Assembly (NCBI RefSeq): GCF_028554725.1
Contig: NC_071671.1
Span: 25,935,001 to 25,999,000, forward strand
Reading direction: 5' to 3'
DNA length: 64,000 nucleotides
DNA from: Zeugodacus cucurbitae
Lineage: Eukaryota > Arthropoda > Insecta > Diptera > Tephritidae
Part shown: positions 47,651-57,989 of the stretch, piece by piece
Numbering within the stretch: the first letter of the stretch is position 1
How the letters are laid out: each line of letters begins with the position of its first letter
The notes under the pieces: generated by a model
What the model was told of the DNA's origin: nothing
The model's input: only the letters and a program-made list of their open reading frames with translations
The model's database searches: none
Translations under genes and position numbers: made by a program

Positions 47651-48514
47651 TTAGAATCTTTCACCGACGGGTCTTATAGTTAGTTCGTGTATCTGGAAAA
47701 ATATTAAGTAAACGTAAGTTCTTCGATATTATAACAAATACTCGCTTGACAAACCTGCACATTTGGTGGCGTCTGCAGACAATAGATTAACGCATCGGCG
47801 ATATTCTCGGGTGTCAAAACGGCGGCATCCGGTGTCACAGTTGCCGCAGCACCGGCAAGCTCGGTTACCACAGCACCAGGACTAAGGCTCTATTAAACAA
47901 ATCAAAAATGTATGCAAATAACAAAGAAGAGAAAGTCACCTTACGGTAATCTTAACTTTTGTTTTATTGTTAAAGAATTCCTGACGATAGATCTCCGTCA
48001 AAGCGGTCACTGCATGCTTTGAGGCCGGATACATATTCAAGGAGAAATTCGGTATGATCGGCACCATATGTCCGGCTAAACTATTCATGACGAAGACATG
48101 ACCATCACCACCATTGGCCTTCATCGAGCGGAAGGCCTCTCGTGTGCTCCAAACAATACCGTAAACATTTGTATCGAGCACATCGCGTAAATCTTGTGAG
48201 TTGCCTTCTTTCACCATATCGCTGAAACGCACCACACCCGCATTATTTACTAGCACTGCAATTGGCCCATAATTGCTCTCGATCTCTTTGAAGACGGCGA
48301 TAACTTCTGTTTCATTTGTGACATCACATTTAATTGCATGTATGCGTGCTTTAGCCTCATCTTTCACTTCATCACGCAGACCTTCGACACGTTCTTTGCG
48401 TCGTGCCAAGCCGACTGTCACCATACCGTTATTAGCGAGATATTTTACAACAGCCGCACCAATGCCGGAACTAGCGCCAGTGACCACAGCAACACGATTC
48501 AACCAACGTTCCAT
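47651..48514 (-). CDS. SDR-8: farnesol dehydrogenase-like SDR
   Basis: Exons 48514-47945 (190 codons), 47889-47755 (45 codons) and 47692-47651 (13 codons plus TAA), giving 248 residues. An in-frame ATG 11 codons upstream (48547) would add MRRGALKIHRE, but all paralogues start MERW and the TATA box is only about 70 bp away from it, so I prefer 48514. Introns are 55 bp (GTAAGG..TAATAG) and 62 bp (GTTTGT..TTCCAG). TGASSGIG, ARRKER, NNAG, Asn116, Ser145 (NSLAG), Tyr162 and Lys166 are present. The loop is AVVTELAGAAATVTPDAAV, small and hydrophobic, unlike its neighbours. It ends IHELTIRPVGERF. Confidence 0.94.
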
Positions 48515-48614
48515 TTCTCTGTGTATTTTTAGAGCCCCTCTTCGCACTAAAGCTGTTATGTGTGGATAGTGCGTTGCGTTAAACTAACTGGATTATACAT
48601 AGTAACTATTAGGT

Positions 48615-48622
48615 ATTTTATA
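48615..48622 (-). promoter_or_regulatory. putative TATA box of SDR-8
   Basis: TATAAAAT on the minus strand, 101 bp before the ATG at 48514. Confidence 0.6.
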
Positions 48623-50205
48623 CCTTCCGCAACAAACCAGAAAAAAGTCGGCTGGTCAAGCAAATGCTCACAACAAAAGTAAAAAAAGAGAGGGAATTCT
48701 ACTGATAAAGTGTAAAATCTGGTACTCACAGTTATCTTATCACTCTTGAGTCTTAAGTGTTATAAGAGTTTGTTGGTCAAAATTCGCTTTTATTTCATAG
48801 AAAGGAAATTACACTGCAGAAGTGACCGAAATGATAACCGTTGCGATATACAATATAAGGTAAAGTAAGAACGTTTAAGCAAGACTGGGCATCAACTTAC
48901 AGTTGGAAGCATCTTAATGGAAACAATCAAGGACTTGTTCAACAAGCAGATACATGTTGACTGAGTGGAATATGGCGGACTATTGGAATTTAAAAGGAAT
49001 GACATAAGAACCCTAGTAGATCAACCGTAGTTAACAGGCAACAGTCTAGTGGGAGAGACGCCAGCAGACTGAGTAATGCAATGATTACTGCAAAGAAGTA
49101 GAAGAAGAAGAAGCTGTAATATATCTTCTATGCGGATGAAAGGCTCTATAGAGGAAAATAATCATAACTATCGGACGCGGTTTCCTCGATGATGTGATCG
49201 AAGTTACGCATACTTTAGATATCATTTATCAAGAACACAGGGTGGTTCAAAGAGAACTTTATAGTGGGAGGGCAGTCCCTTTGATGCCACAATGGGTCTC
49301 ACAAAGGCCTAGGTGCGTTGACAGACAACAACAACTTAACCTAAGCTACCCTAAGGACGTCTAGGTTTGTAGTCGGTTATTACATCAGAGGCCAACTTTG
49401 GTTGTATATTCTTTAAGAAAGCGATGCCTTGACCATTGTGACTATATAATGAACTATAAAGCCTGACTCGAATAATTGGTTTAAAATTACAGTATCTTTA
49501 ATATATTGAGTGCCGGCTTTCGCATCTGATTCCGCTGCGGTTTCAAGCGGTGTGGGGTTTAGTAAACGGAAAGCGGCTTGTATTTCCACGAATCTGAATA
49601 TAGACCCGTTAAAAAGCTGTTCGCGGAATTAACTTCACAAATTTCACCCTTATTAATATTACATATAATTCTAACGATTATTCTGAAAACAAATACTGAA
49701 TTCTGTAATTCAACAAATACCCATAGGACAACACGAACTCTGGGCCAAAATTTTTCATAAAGTAATAATTCGTCTAAACATAATTATGTTTATGCTCTTA
49801 ACGTTCTCTTTACTGCTACTATTTCTCTTTCACAATGCATGCCATAGTCTCGTTTAGATTTAGCAACAAAGTTCGCTTCTTTCTCAATCGGTTTGAAACA
49901 GCTGATCTACGTTTGTACGCACTATAGTCTAATTATATCCGGTAGACGTGATTGAACATACAAGTACATCTAGATAACGACATGAGAGACCAACTATGTA
50001 TATTGTCGCACCATTTAAATAAAAGCAAATAGAACTATCTATCATTTATTAAGCCGGCCACACGTGTATTTTGAGCGCGCGTGATTATTGTTGTTGGGAA
50101 CTTACTTTTTAAAATGTTTTCCTCTTTTTTGTTGTAATAAATTTGTATCTTTTATTGAAGTCAAAACAAAACAAAAACAATTCGTAACATAATTTTACGC
50201 AGCGC
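48623..50205. other. spacer between SDR-8 and SDR-9
   Basis: No gene. 49240-49365 looks like the tail of a non-LTR element. From about 49746 the DNA is shared with 54855 onward, the left part of the SDR-9/SDR-10 duplication. The frame 49578-49760 has no motif. Confidence 0.5.
49240..49365 (+). mobile_element. possible 3' remnant of a non-LTR retrotransposon
   Basis: Carries TGGGTCTCACAAAGGCCTAG followed by GACAGACAACAACAACTTAACCTAA, a layout I recall from LINE 3' ends in flies. No coding part is left. Low confidence. Confidence 0.35.
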
Positions 50206-51093
50206 TTAGAACTTTTCTCCAAGCGGCTTTATCGTAAGCTCGTGTATCTGGAAATAATATTATTATTAGTATTGTATTAAATTAGTATTGATAAAAAATA
50301 ACTGTGTCACACTTTACCTGTACATTCGGTGGCGTCTGCAGACAATAAATTAACGCATCGGCAATATTTTCTGGATCTAAAACATTATTATCCATCAATT
50401 TTACAATTTCTTCATTGATAATTTCACTCCTCACAGCACCGGGACTAATGCTCTGTTAATTAACAAAAAATATTTCAATAATTTGACACTGTCAGCTCCA
50501 ACAAAACAATAAACCGCCATTACCGTAATTTTGATTTTAGTATTATAGTTTTGGAACTCCTGACGATACATCTCGGCCAGCACAGTGACTGCATGCTTCG
50601 AGGGTGGATATATATTCAGTGAGTTATTTGGCAAATACGGCACTACATGCCCCACAGCGCTATTGATGAGGAAGACATGACCATCATCACCTTGCGCCTT
50701 CATCGAACGGAAGGCCTCACGCGTGCTCCAAACAATACCATAAACATTAGTATCGATCACAGCGCGTATATCTTGTGAGTTGTTCTCTTTCAACAAATCG
50801 CTATGGCGCACGACGCCCGCATTATTTACCAGCACTGCAACTGGTCCATACTTGCTCTCGATCTCTTTGAAGACGGCTACAACTTCTGTTTCATTTGTTA
50901 TATCACATTTAATCGCATGTATGCGTGCTTTAGCCTCATCTTTCACATCATCACGCAACGCTTCGATGCGTTCTTTACGTCGTGCTAAGCCGACTGTGAT
51001 CATACCATTATTAGCGAGATATTTTACGAAAGTCGCACCAATACCAGAACTGGCGCCAGTGACCACAGCAACACGATTATGCCAACGTTCCAT
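50206..51093 (-). CDS. SDR-9: farnesol dehydrogenase-like SDR, near-twin of SDR-10
   Basis: Exons 51093-50524 (190 codons), 50452-50318 (45 codons) and 50247-50206 (13 codons plus TAA), giving 248 residues. Introns are 71 bp (GTAATG..AACAG) and 70 bp (GTAAAG..TTCCAG). TGASSGIG 12-19, ARRKER (NADP type), NNAG 90-93, Asn116, NSAVG with Ser145, Tyr162 and Lys166 are present. The loop AVRSEIINEEIVKLMDNNV is acidic. It differs from SDR-10 at three residues in exon 1 (Ile/Val near 32, Asn/Asp near 104, Ala/Thr near 173) and three in the loop (Ile/Met, Asn/His, Lys/Asn). Substrate unknown. Confidence 0.94.
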
Positions 51094-51171
51094 TTCTGTG
51101 AGTATTTTAAGTTTTGTATATGAATAGTTCGGTTGTTGTGATCAAACTGAGAATGTACACGAAGTTCGACG

Positions 51172-51179
51172 TTTTTATA
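51172..51179 (-). promoter_or_regulatory. putative TATA box of SDR-9
   Basis: TATAAAAA on the minus strand, 79 bp before the ATG; same context (GCGCTATAAAAACG) as SDR-10. Confidence 0.6.
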
Positions 51180-51566
51180 GCGCGTTTGTATTATGTTAGA
51201 CGTAAGAGAATTGACCGTCATGAAGAGAACCTAAAGCTTCGTGCGTCATCATTGTAAATAGTAAACAAAATTTGAGCCAAGCGTCTGTGATAAGCTAAGA
51301 GTAGGAAATTTGATATTAAAGAATTAGTTATACGCTAACATAAACGAGCAAAGTGGCTGAATAAGCGTGATGTTGCAAAATATTTATAATGAATGGACAA
51401 GACCGTGCTCCAGCGCGCTGAAAAAAAGTCACAACTGCAATTTATAAAGTTTTAAAAGCCAACAATAATAGTAGATACCAAATGCCGATTTTTTTTCTTT
51501 TTTATAAAGAGAAGAGTTCCAACCAAACCTGATCTTTCCGATCTGCGATGATTCTTGTATGTGGAC

Positions 51567-52055
51567 GTCTTGAACTATATATATATAGAGATATATTTGG
51601 CGTTGAAATCGCTTAAGTGATTATAGCCGAATCCACCAGAGAGCGCCACTCGTTCCTCCTTTTTGCTTTTTGGCGCCAACTGGAAACACCAAGTGAAGCC
51701 AGGTCACTTTGCACTTGGTCTTTACACCGGAGTGGAGGTCGGTCTCTTCCGCGGCTTCCTCCAGCGAGTACTGCATCGAACACTTTCAGAGCTGGAGTGT
51801 TTTCATCCATTCGTAAAACATGACCTAGCCAGCGTAGCCGCTGTCTTTTTATTCGCTGAACTATGTCAATGTCGTCATATAAATCGTACAGTTCATTGTT
51901 CCATCGTCTGCGGTATTCGCCGTTACCAATGTTCAGAGGACCATAAATCTTACGCAAAACCTTTCTCTCGCAAACCCCAAGAGTCGTCTCATCGGGTGTT
52001 GTCATCATCCAGGCTTCGGCGCCTAACATCAGGACGGGGTCTTGTCTTGAACTAT
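51567..52055 (-). mobile_element. RTE-type LINE fragment with perfect 12-bp target duplication
   Basis: GTCTTGAACTAT occurs at 51567-51578 and again at 52044-52055, bracketing a 465-bp insert. The insert has an (AT)n/(GA) tail at the left and encodes on the minus strand (52029-51613) the RT C-terminal part seen also at 19.4 kb: EAWMMTTPDETTLG, RLRWLGHVLRMDEN, GRDRPPL. It is 5'-truncated. The partner duplication at 56.73-56.76 kb shows the same flanks without the insert, so insertion came after the duplication. Confidence 0.93.
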
Positions 52056-52611
52056 GCTTCTAGCAAATCTAAATTATTTTGTTTCATAAATTCTGTTTCA
52101 CTGACTCATAATCACAACTAAAATATAAACATTTCTACCAAGTTAACTTCCTTTCTATGCAGTATAATCCGGTACCGTTCCAGTTATGTAGAACCGACAG
52201 TTGTCACGCTATTCCACCCAAAAAAATAAACCGATAACACCCCTTAGTATTCGTAACTGATCAGTCATTGTATGTCAAGAAACCATTGTTATTATGGAAA
52301 ATCTTTTAAACCACATCTGACTACTATAACACGCGTTATCGCAGCGCATTGAACAACTTCAAACTTATCAGCTACCACTTATCCGGCTCTCGAAATGTAC
52401 ATAAAATTTGGTATGATATTTTCAAGTGCTTTGTACTTTGAATTGAAAAGATAACTCTGAGTTTGGCACACTTTCTTACACCTGTTAAGGTCTTCGACCC
52501 CATTTACGCCCCTTACGTAAGAGTACTATTAGTAATACATATTTGCTATCTTTACGATTTCTACCACTGTTTGGAGTATAAAATGTGTAGCGCCGTTAAT
52601 AACATAAATAT
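52056..52611. other. upstream flank of the SDR-9 unit
   Basis: Shared with 56750-56980 as far as about 52400. No gene. Confidence 0.5.
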
Positions 52612-54504
52612 TTGAAAAGATATCAACATTCTCGCAAAGAAACCCGTCCTTTTGTGGTGCCTCAAGGGCGGAAATGGAAAGTGGACTCTGAGTACGAGGA
52701 AAGCCTTACGCTGCTTCTTGACGCTCGTGTTCCGAGCAATCCTTCCCCTGATGAAGCGCACCTTGGAGTGCTCCGTACTGACCACGCAGCCTTTCCGGAC
52801 TTTGTGAATGAGCGGAATCTCGTATGGGCGATAAACTCATTTAAACCGCTTAAGTCCCCTGGGCTGGATGGTATCATACCATCTATGCGAACTTCATTAG
52901 ATTGGGTCATATTCCGGGGCCTTGGAGGCAGGTTAGAGTCACGTTCATACCCAAGGCTGGAAAGACGTTACAAAATACCGGAGGCGTCCTTGCCATTGAT
53001 GGGCGAAAAGTACCTAGGGCTAATCCTGGATAAAAAGCCCTCACGGAAACCCAATATAGAGGAGAGACCTAAGAAGGCGTCGGTTGCCTTGTATTGGTGC
53101 AGAGGATCCATTGGAAAAAGATGCTGTCTCTCACCTAAAGTGGTTCTCTGGCTATATGAAACTATAGTCAAGCCGATTATGTTCTATGGGAAATTCGTAT
53201 GGTGGAAGTTTCTTGAAAAGGCTTCACTAGCCATTAGACTAGTAAATGTCCAACGAGCGACTCTCGTAAATATGAGTGGCGCGTTTCGAACGACACCAAC
53301 CTTGGCATTTAACGCCTTACTGCATATAGCACCCGTGGACCTAGCTGGAAGGTTCATAGCAGCAAAGGCTGTTGTAAGACTTAAGTAATCCGGGTCTATA
53401 GACGAGTGCGTGCCTGGACACTCAAGTATCGTCGCACATTTCGGTTTCATCCAGAGGTTATTGGATCATCTCCATGCCGCCGGGCATAGCTCTGGCAACA
53501 ACTTATCTGCTCTTATTCCCTCAAGGGACGTTTGGGCGGGAAGGAGACGTTGGAAGAGAGGCGCGGTGAGCTTCTTCACGGAAGGGTTGAAAATGGCTAG
53601 GAAGTTTACTGTGGGGAGCTTCGCATCAACCTTAGTTTCAGGCTTCCCGATTATTGCAGCGTTTTTCAAGCAGAAGTAGCTGCTACTAAGGCAGCGACAG
53701 ATATATTACTTCGAAGCGCAACAACCTTTAGGGAGGTGAAGATCCACTGGGATAGTAGAGCGGCGATACTAGCCCTGAGTTCACTGACCATGCGCTCACG
53801 GTTGATTAAGGAATGCCTATACTCACTGTCGGTGGCATCGTTATACTTTTCAATTAGATTAGTCTGGGTTCCTGGCCACTGCGGAATCGCGGGAAATTGT
53901 AAGGCTAATGAGCTTGCAAGGTCAGGAACGACCTAGAAGCAAGGAAGCATGTAGGAGCACCGTTGTTCTATTGCGGTTTGCTAATGGACAGATGGGCCTC
54001 CGCTGAGCTGGGTAGGTTCTGGTCAGTTACCAACACATGCGTAACCGCAAGATCCTTCTGACCTAAGGTAAACCGCGGTAGGTCAACCGAACTTTTCGCC
54101 TCTCCCTAGTTGTAGGGTTCTTACTGGACATTGTCCTACCGGGGTCCACGCTGTAAGGTTAAAAATCTTACCGGAAGCTAGCTGTAGAAGCTGCAAGGAG
54201 GACGATGAGGTGGAATCGTCTCATCACTTTCTTCTGGAATGTCTCGCCTATGCGAGCTCAAGAAGGAGGTTTCTTGGATCTCACTTCTTCGAGCAGGCTC
54301 GCGAAATAGCGAATATGTGTGTGTGTGATTGGCGATTGCAACCGTTTAGCCGGTTATAGCCGAATCGACGATAGTGCGCCACCTCTCTCTCTCCTAGCGA
54401 ATATAGAAGTTAAAAATCTCTGCAGATTTGTAGTAGATTCCGAGCGCTTTGTTAATCTATGGGGGGAACCAGGCTTCACAAAGGATATAGATACTAAAGA
54501 GTGA
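52612..54504 (+). pseudogene. RNase H-bearing LINE fragment (I/R1/Jockey group), internally deleted
   Basis: Remains of a non-LTR retrotransposon pol. 52612-53388 encodes the end of the endonuclease-RT linker and RT parts: LKSPGLDGIIP, then a jump over the RT core to YLGLILDKK, CCLSPKVVLWLYETIVKPIMFYG and the region after it. 53640-53936 gives RNase H pieces (VKIHWDSRAAILALSS, VWVPGHCGIAGNCKANELAR). 54180-54316 and 54395-54504 give a Cys/His region (CRSCKEDDEVESSHHFLLEC) and the C-terminus. The catalytic YADD block is missing and several frame changes occur. A 78-bp RTE tail is inserted at 54317-54394. Confidence 0.87.
54307..54404 (-). mobile_element. 78-bp RTE tail insertion with 10-bp target duplication
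   Basis: TAGCGAATAT stands at 54307-54316 and 54395-54404. Between them is a GT-repeat tail followed by GGCGATTGCAACCG..CGGTTATAGCCGAATCGACG, which matches the 3' end of the RTE fragments at 19.4, 51.6 and 63.6 kb. It is nested in the LINE fragment and splits its last domain. Confidence 0.92.
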
Positions 54505-55310
54505 TACTTACGATTAACTCAACATTTTCCTGCGAATTTTTGAATAGTTTTGATCAACTTGAATCGATGTCAGGGTAACGTGAATACAATATAAAAAATT
54601 TATAGATGAAAGTCAAGTGTTTCCTCCTTAATTCCTCTCCCCTAAAATCACACTTTTGTCACACAGTGTAATTATGATATGTTTATTATACTCAAAGGAT
54701 ATACATTTTCTGAAGGCAATAAATAAACGCAAGCACGTGTTTAATACTGCTTCCCTGAGCTTATAAATACAAGAAACGCAAGGATAAAAATAAAATATGT
54801 CAATCCAATAATTTCCAACAAATGTCATTTGGCTTAGAAAGTTTTTCATAAAAAGTTTTTCATAAATTAATAATTCGTCTAAACATAATTATGTTTATGC
54901 TCTTAACATTCTCTTTACTGCTACTATTTCTCTTTCACAATGCATGCCATAGTCCCGTTTAGAATGAGCAACAAAGTTCGCTTCTTTCTCAATCGGTTTG
55001 AAACAGCTGATCAGCGTGTGTACTCACTAGAATCTAATTATATGTGGTAGACGAGGTTATACATACAAGTAAATCTAGATAACGACATGAGAGACCAACT
55101 ATGTATATTGTCGCACCATTTAAATAAAAGCAAATAGAACTATCTATCATTTATTAAGCCGGCCACACGTGTATTTTGAGCGCGCGTGATTATTGTTGTT
55201 GGGAACTTACTTTTTAAAATGTTTTCCTCTTTTTTGTTGTAATAAATTTGTATCTTTTATTGAAGTCAAAACAAAACAAAAACAATTCGTAACATAATTT
55301 TACGCAGCGC
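54505..55310. other. spacer between the LINE fragment and SDR-10
   Basis: 54650-54840 matches 58805-58990 (CTCAAAGGATATACATTTTCT.., CCAATAATTTCCA), a sign of a further duplicated unit. From 54855 the SDR-10 duplication starts. No gene. Confidence 0.55.
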
Positions 55311-56198
55311 TTAGAACTTTTCTCCAAGCGGCTTTATCGTAAGCTCGTGTATCTGGAAATAATATTATTATTAGTATTGTATTAAATTAGTATTGATAAA
55401 AAATAACTGTGTCACACTTTACCTGTACATTCGGTGGCGTCTGCAGACAATAAATTAACGCATCGGCAATATTTTCTGGATCTAAAACATTATTATCCAT
55501 CAAATTTACAATTTCTTCATGGATCATTTCACTTCTCACCGCACCGGGACTAATGCTCTGTTAATTAACAAAAAATATTTCAATAATTTGACACTGTCAG
55601 CTCCAACAAAACAATAAACCGCCATTACCGTAATTTTGATTTTAGTATTATAGTTTTGGAACTCCTGACGATACATCTCGGTCAGCACAGTGACTGCATG
55701 CTTCGAGGGTGGATATATATTCAGTGAGTTATTTGGCAAATACGGCACTACATGCCCCACAGCGCTATTGATGAGGAAGACATGACCATCATCACCTTGC
55801 GCCTTCATCGAACGGAAGGCCTCACGCGTGCTCCAAACAATACCATAAACATTAGTATCGATCACAGCGCGTATATCTTGTGAGTTGTCCTCTTTCAACA
55901 AATCGCTATGGCGCACGACGCCCGCATTATTTACTAGCACTGCAACTGGTCCATACTTGCTCTCGATCTCTTTAAAGACGGCTACAACTTCTGTTTCATT
56001 TGTTATATCACATTTAATCGCATGTATGCGTGCTTTAGCCTCATCTTTCACATCATCACGCAACGCTTCGATGCGTTCTTTACGTCGTGCCAAGCCGACT
56101 GTCACCATACCGTTATTAGCGAGATATTTCACGAAAGTCGCACCAATACCAGAGCTGGCGCCAGTGACCACAGCAACACGATTATGCCAACGTTCCAT
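55311..56198 (-). CDS. SDR-10: farnesol dehydrogenase-like SDR, near-twin of SDR-9
   Basis: Exons 56198-55629 (190 codons), 55557-55423 (45 codons) and 55352-55311 (13 codons plus TAA), giving 248 residues. Both introns (71 and 70 bp) have the same length as in SDR-9. All catalytic and cofactor motifs match SDR-9 (TGASSGIG, ARRKER, NNAG, Asn116, Ser145, Tyr162, Lys166). The loop reads AVRSEMIHEEIVNLMDNNV. Val near 32, Asp near 104 and Thr near 173 agree with SDR-7 or SDR-8 rather than SDR-9, so SDR-10 looks closer to the ancestral state at those sites. Confidence 0.94.
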
Positions 56199-56277
56199 TT
56201 CTGTGAGTATTTTAAGTTTTGTATATGAATAGTTCGGTTGTTGTGATCAAACTGAAAATGTAGCGAACTTCGTTTCG

Positions 56278-56285
56278 TTTTTATA
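56278..56285 (-). promoter_or_regulatory. putative TATA box of SDR-10
   Basis: TATAAAAA on the minus strand, 80 bp before the ATG. Confidence 0.6.
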
Positions 56286-56980
56286 GCGCGTTTGTATTAT
56301 GTTAGACGTAAGAGAATTGACCGTCATGAAAAGAGCGTAAAGCTTTGTGCGTCGTCTTTGTAAATAGTACACAAAATTTGAGCCAAGCGTTTGTGATAAG
56401 CTAAGAGTAAGAATAAGAGTAAGTAAGTGATATTGAAGGATTAATTATACGCAAACATTGAATAATCGTGATGAAGCAATATATTTATAATGAATGGACA
56501 ATACTTTTCTCAGAGCTGGTCGAAAAAAGTCAGAACTTCAATTTATAAAACCAAATAGCCAACAATGATATAAATATCGGCGGAACCCAAAACCATCTAC
56601 TAAGATATTTAAGTATATTGTGTTCTGAGGAAGGTAAAAGAAAATTTATGATAATAATAGCAATTGCCAGAAATGTTTTTGTTCGTTTCTTCAAAGAGAA
56701 GATCTGATCTTTGAGATCTCTGTGTACGATGGTCTATGTATCTATCAAATCTAATTTATTCTGATTTATTAGTTCTTTTTCGCTGACTTATAATAACATC
56801 TTAATGAAACTAATTTAGAAATTTCTCTGCCAAGTTAATTTTTTTGGTTTACATTATAGTGTGGCACCGTTTCAGTTCTGTAGAGCCCGAATCAATAAGC
56901 AGTTAACACTCTATTGTTATTGGAAAACCTTTTAGACCACTTCTGTCCACAATACCACTTGAAACATATCAGTTACCTCT

Positions 56981-57989
56981 TATTATTAACAAAGAATATT
57001 GCCTATTTATATGAATTTTATTGATTTGTATTTAATTTATTGTTGTTGTGGAATTTTTAGTAGACTTTCAACCATTACTTTCGATAAATAGGTATTTTGG
57101 CCAGATCCCTTCCAGCTTTCTTAACTATTGTGTACATTAATACCTTGCTTATTTCAGAAGAATATATTATAATATATAATCTATTTCTTTTCTTGCAGCG
57201 TGGACGCTTTGATCGGATAACTAAGGTTTGTGTTATATTAAAGATTATAATATTAGTTTTAGCTAGAAAGAAGAACTTTCATTTGTTAAAATGTGAGATT
57301 TTGTCTGAGGAGACCCACATTATGACTTCCTGCGGAATAATTCTATGATTAAATTTAATCCTATGTTGATAAAAAATCAATTAGTTTCCAAATTTTTACA
57401 GCCAATGGTCAAAATTTAGAATTAGACACAAAAGGTTAAAATGTTTAGTGATTCATTAGAATCCTATGTCAGTGTTCTATAAAAGGGTAGTTACCAAACT
57501 TTAAAATACATGGTTCAAAATGGTCTTTATGACAGTGACACAAAAGGATTAAAATGTTTTCTGAATCAAATTAACCTATTACTGACCAAAAATATCGTTA
57601 TTCTTCAAATGTTTAAAATAAGTTGCAATATAAACCATACGAATGAAACTCAAGAGGGTTAAACATTCTCCCAAAATGTATAAGTAACGAAATCAAGGAT
57701 TAAAATGATTTACCAATTTGGATCAAATGTCAGTTAACTGATTTAGGGATTATGAGAAACCTAGGTATCTTTGTTATGGAACGCTTTTATCTTCCCACTT
57801 TAACATTTTAACCCTTTTCGAAACTAAGAAACATATTTTTTGTGTTTTCAAGAATTCTTTCAAAGTGACAACAGATACTGGTGTTAAAGTTACTAAAGAG
57901 AGATACTAACAAAACCTAAAAAGCACTCTTCCTCGATATTTTTCATTTAATTTGGATCAACTTGTCTTCAAGTTAGGAAAGCTCTAGGA
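56981..57989. other. intergenic DNA with scattered GGTTAAAATG words
   Basis: No gene; 57097-57348 is an open frame without motif. Words like AAAGG.TTAAAATGTTT recur near 57432, 57545, 57698 and, inverted, 57802. Confidence 0.45.

Larger units (their letters stand above)
49746..52400. repeat. segmental duplication with SDR-9 (partner 54855-56980)
   Basis: Offset to the partner is 5105 bp across the gene. About 49985-51150 is nearly identical to 55090-56255, while both flanks differ by roughly 8-10 percent by eye. This copy carries an RTE insertion (51579-52043) that the partner lacks. Confidence 0.85.
54855..56980. repeat. segmental duplication with SDR-10 (partner 49746-52400)
   Basis: Direct repeat of the SDR-9 unit. 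It lacks the RTE insertion, giving an empty-site reference near 56740-56760. Confidence 0.85.

Noticed and set aside
52612..53388. 258-codon frame as a possible host gene
   Set aside because: Motifs (SPGLDGI, YLG.ILD, VKPI..YG.VWW) and the RNase H that follows are those of a LINE; the RT core is deleted.
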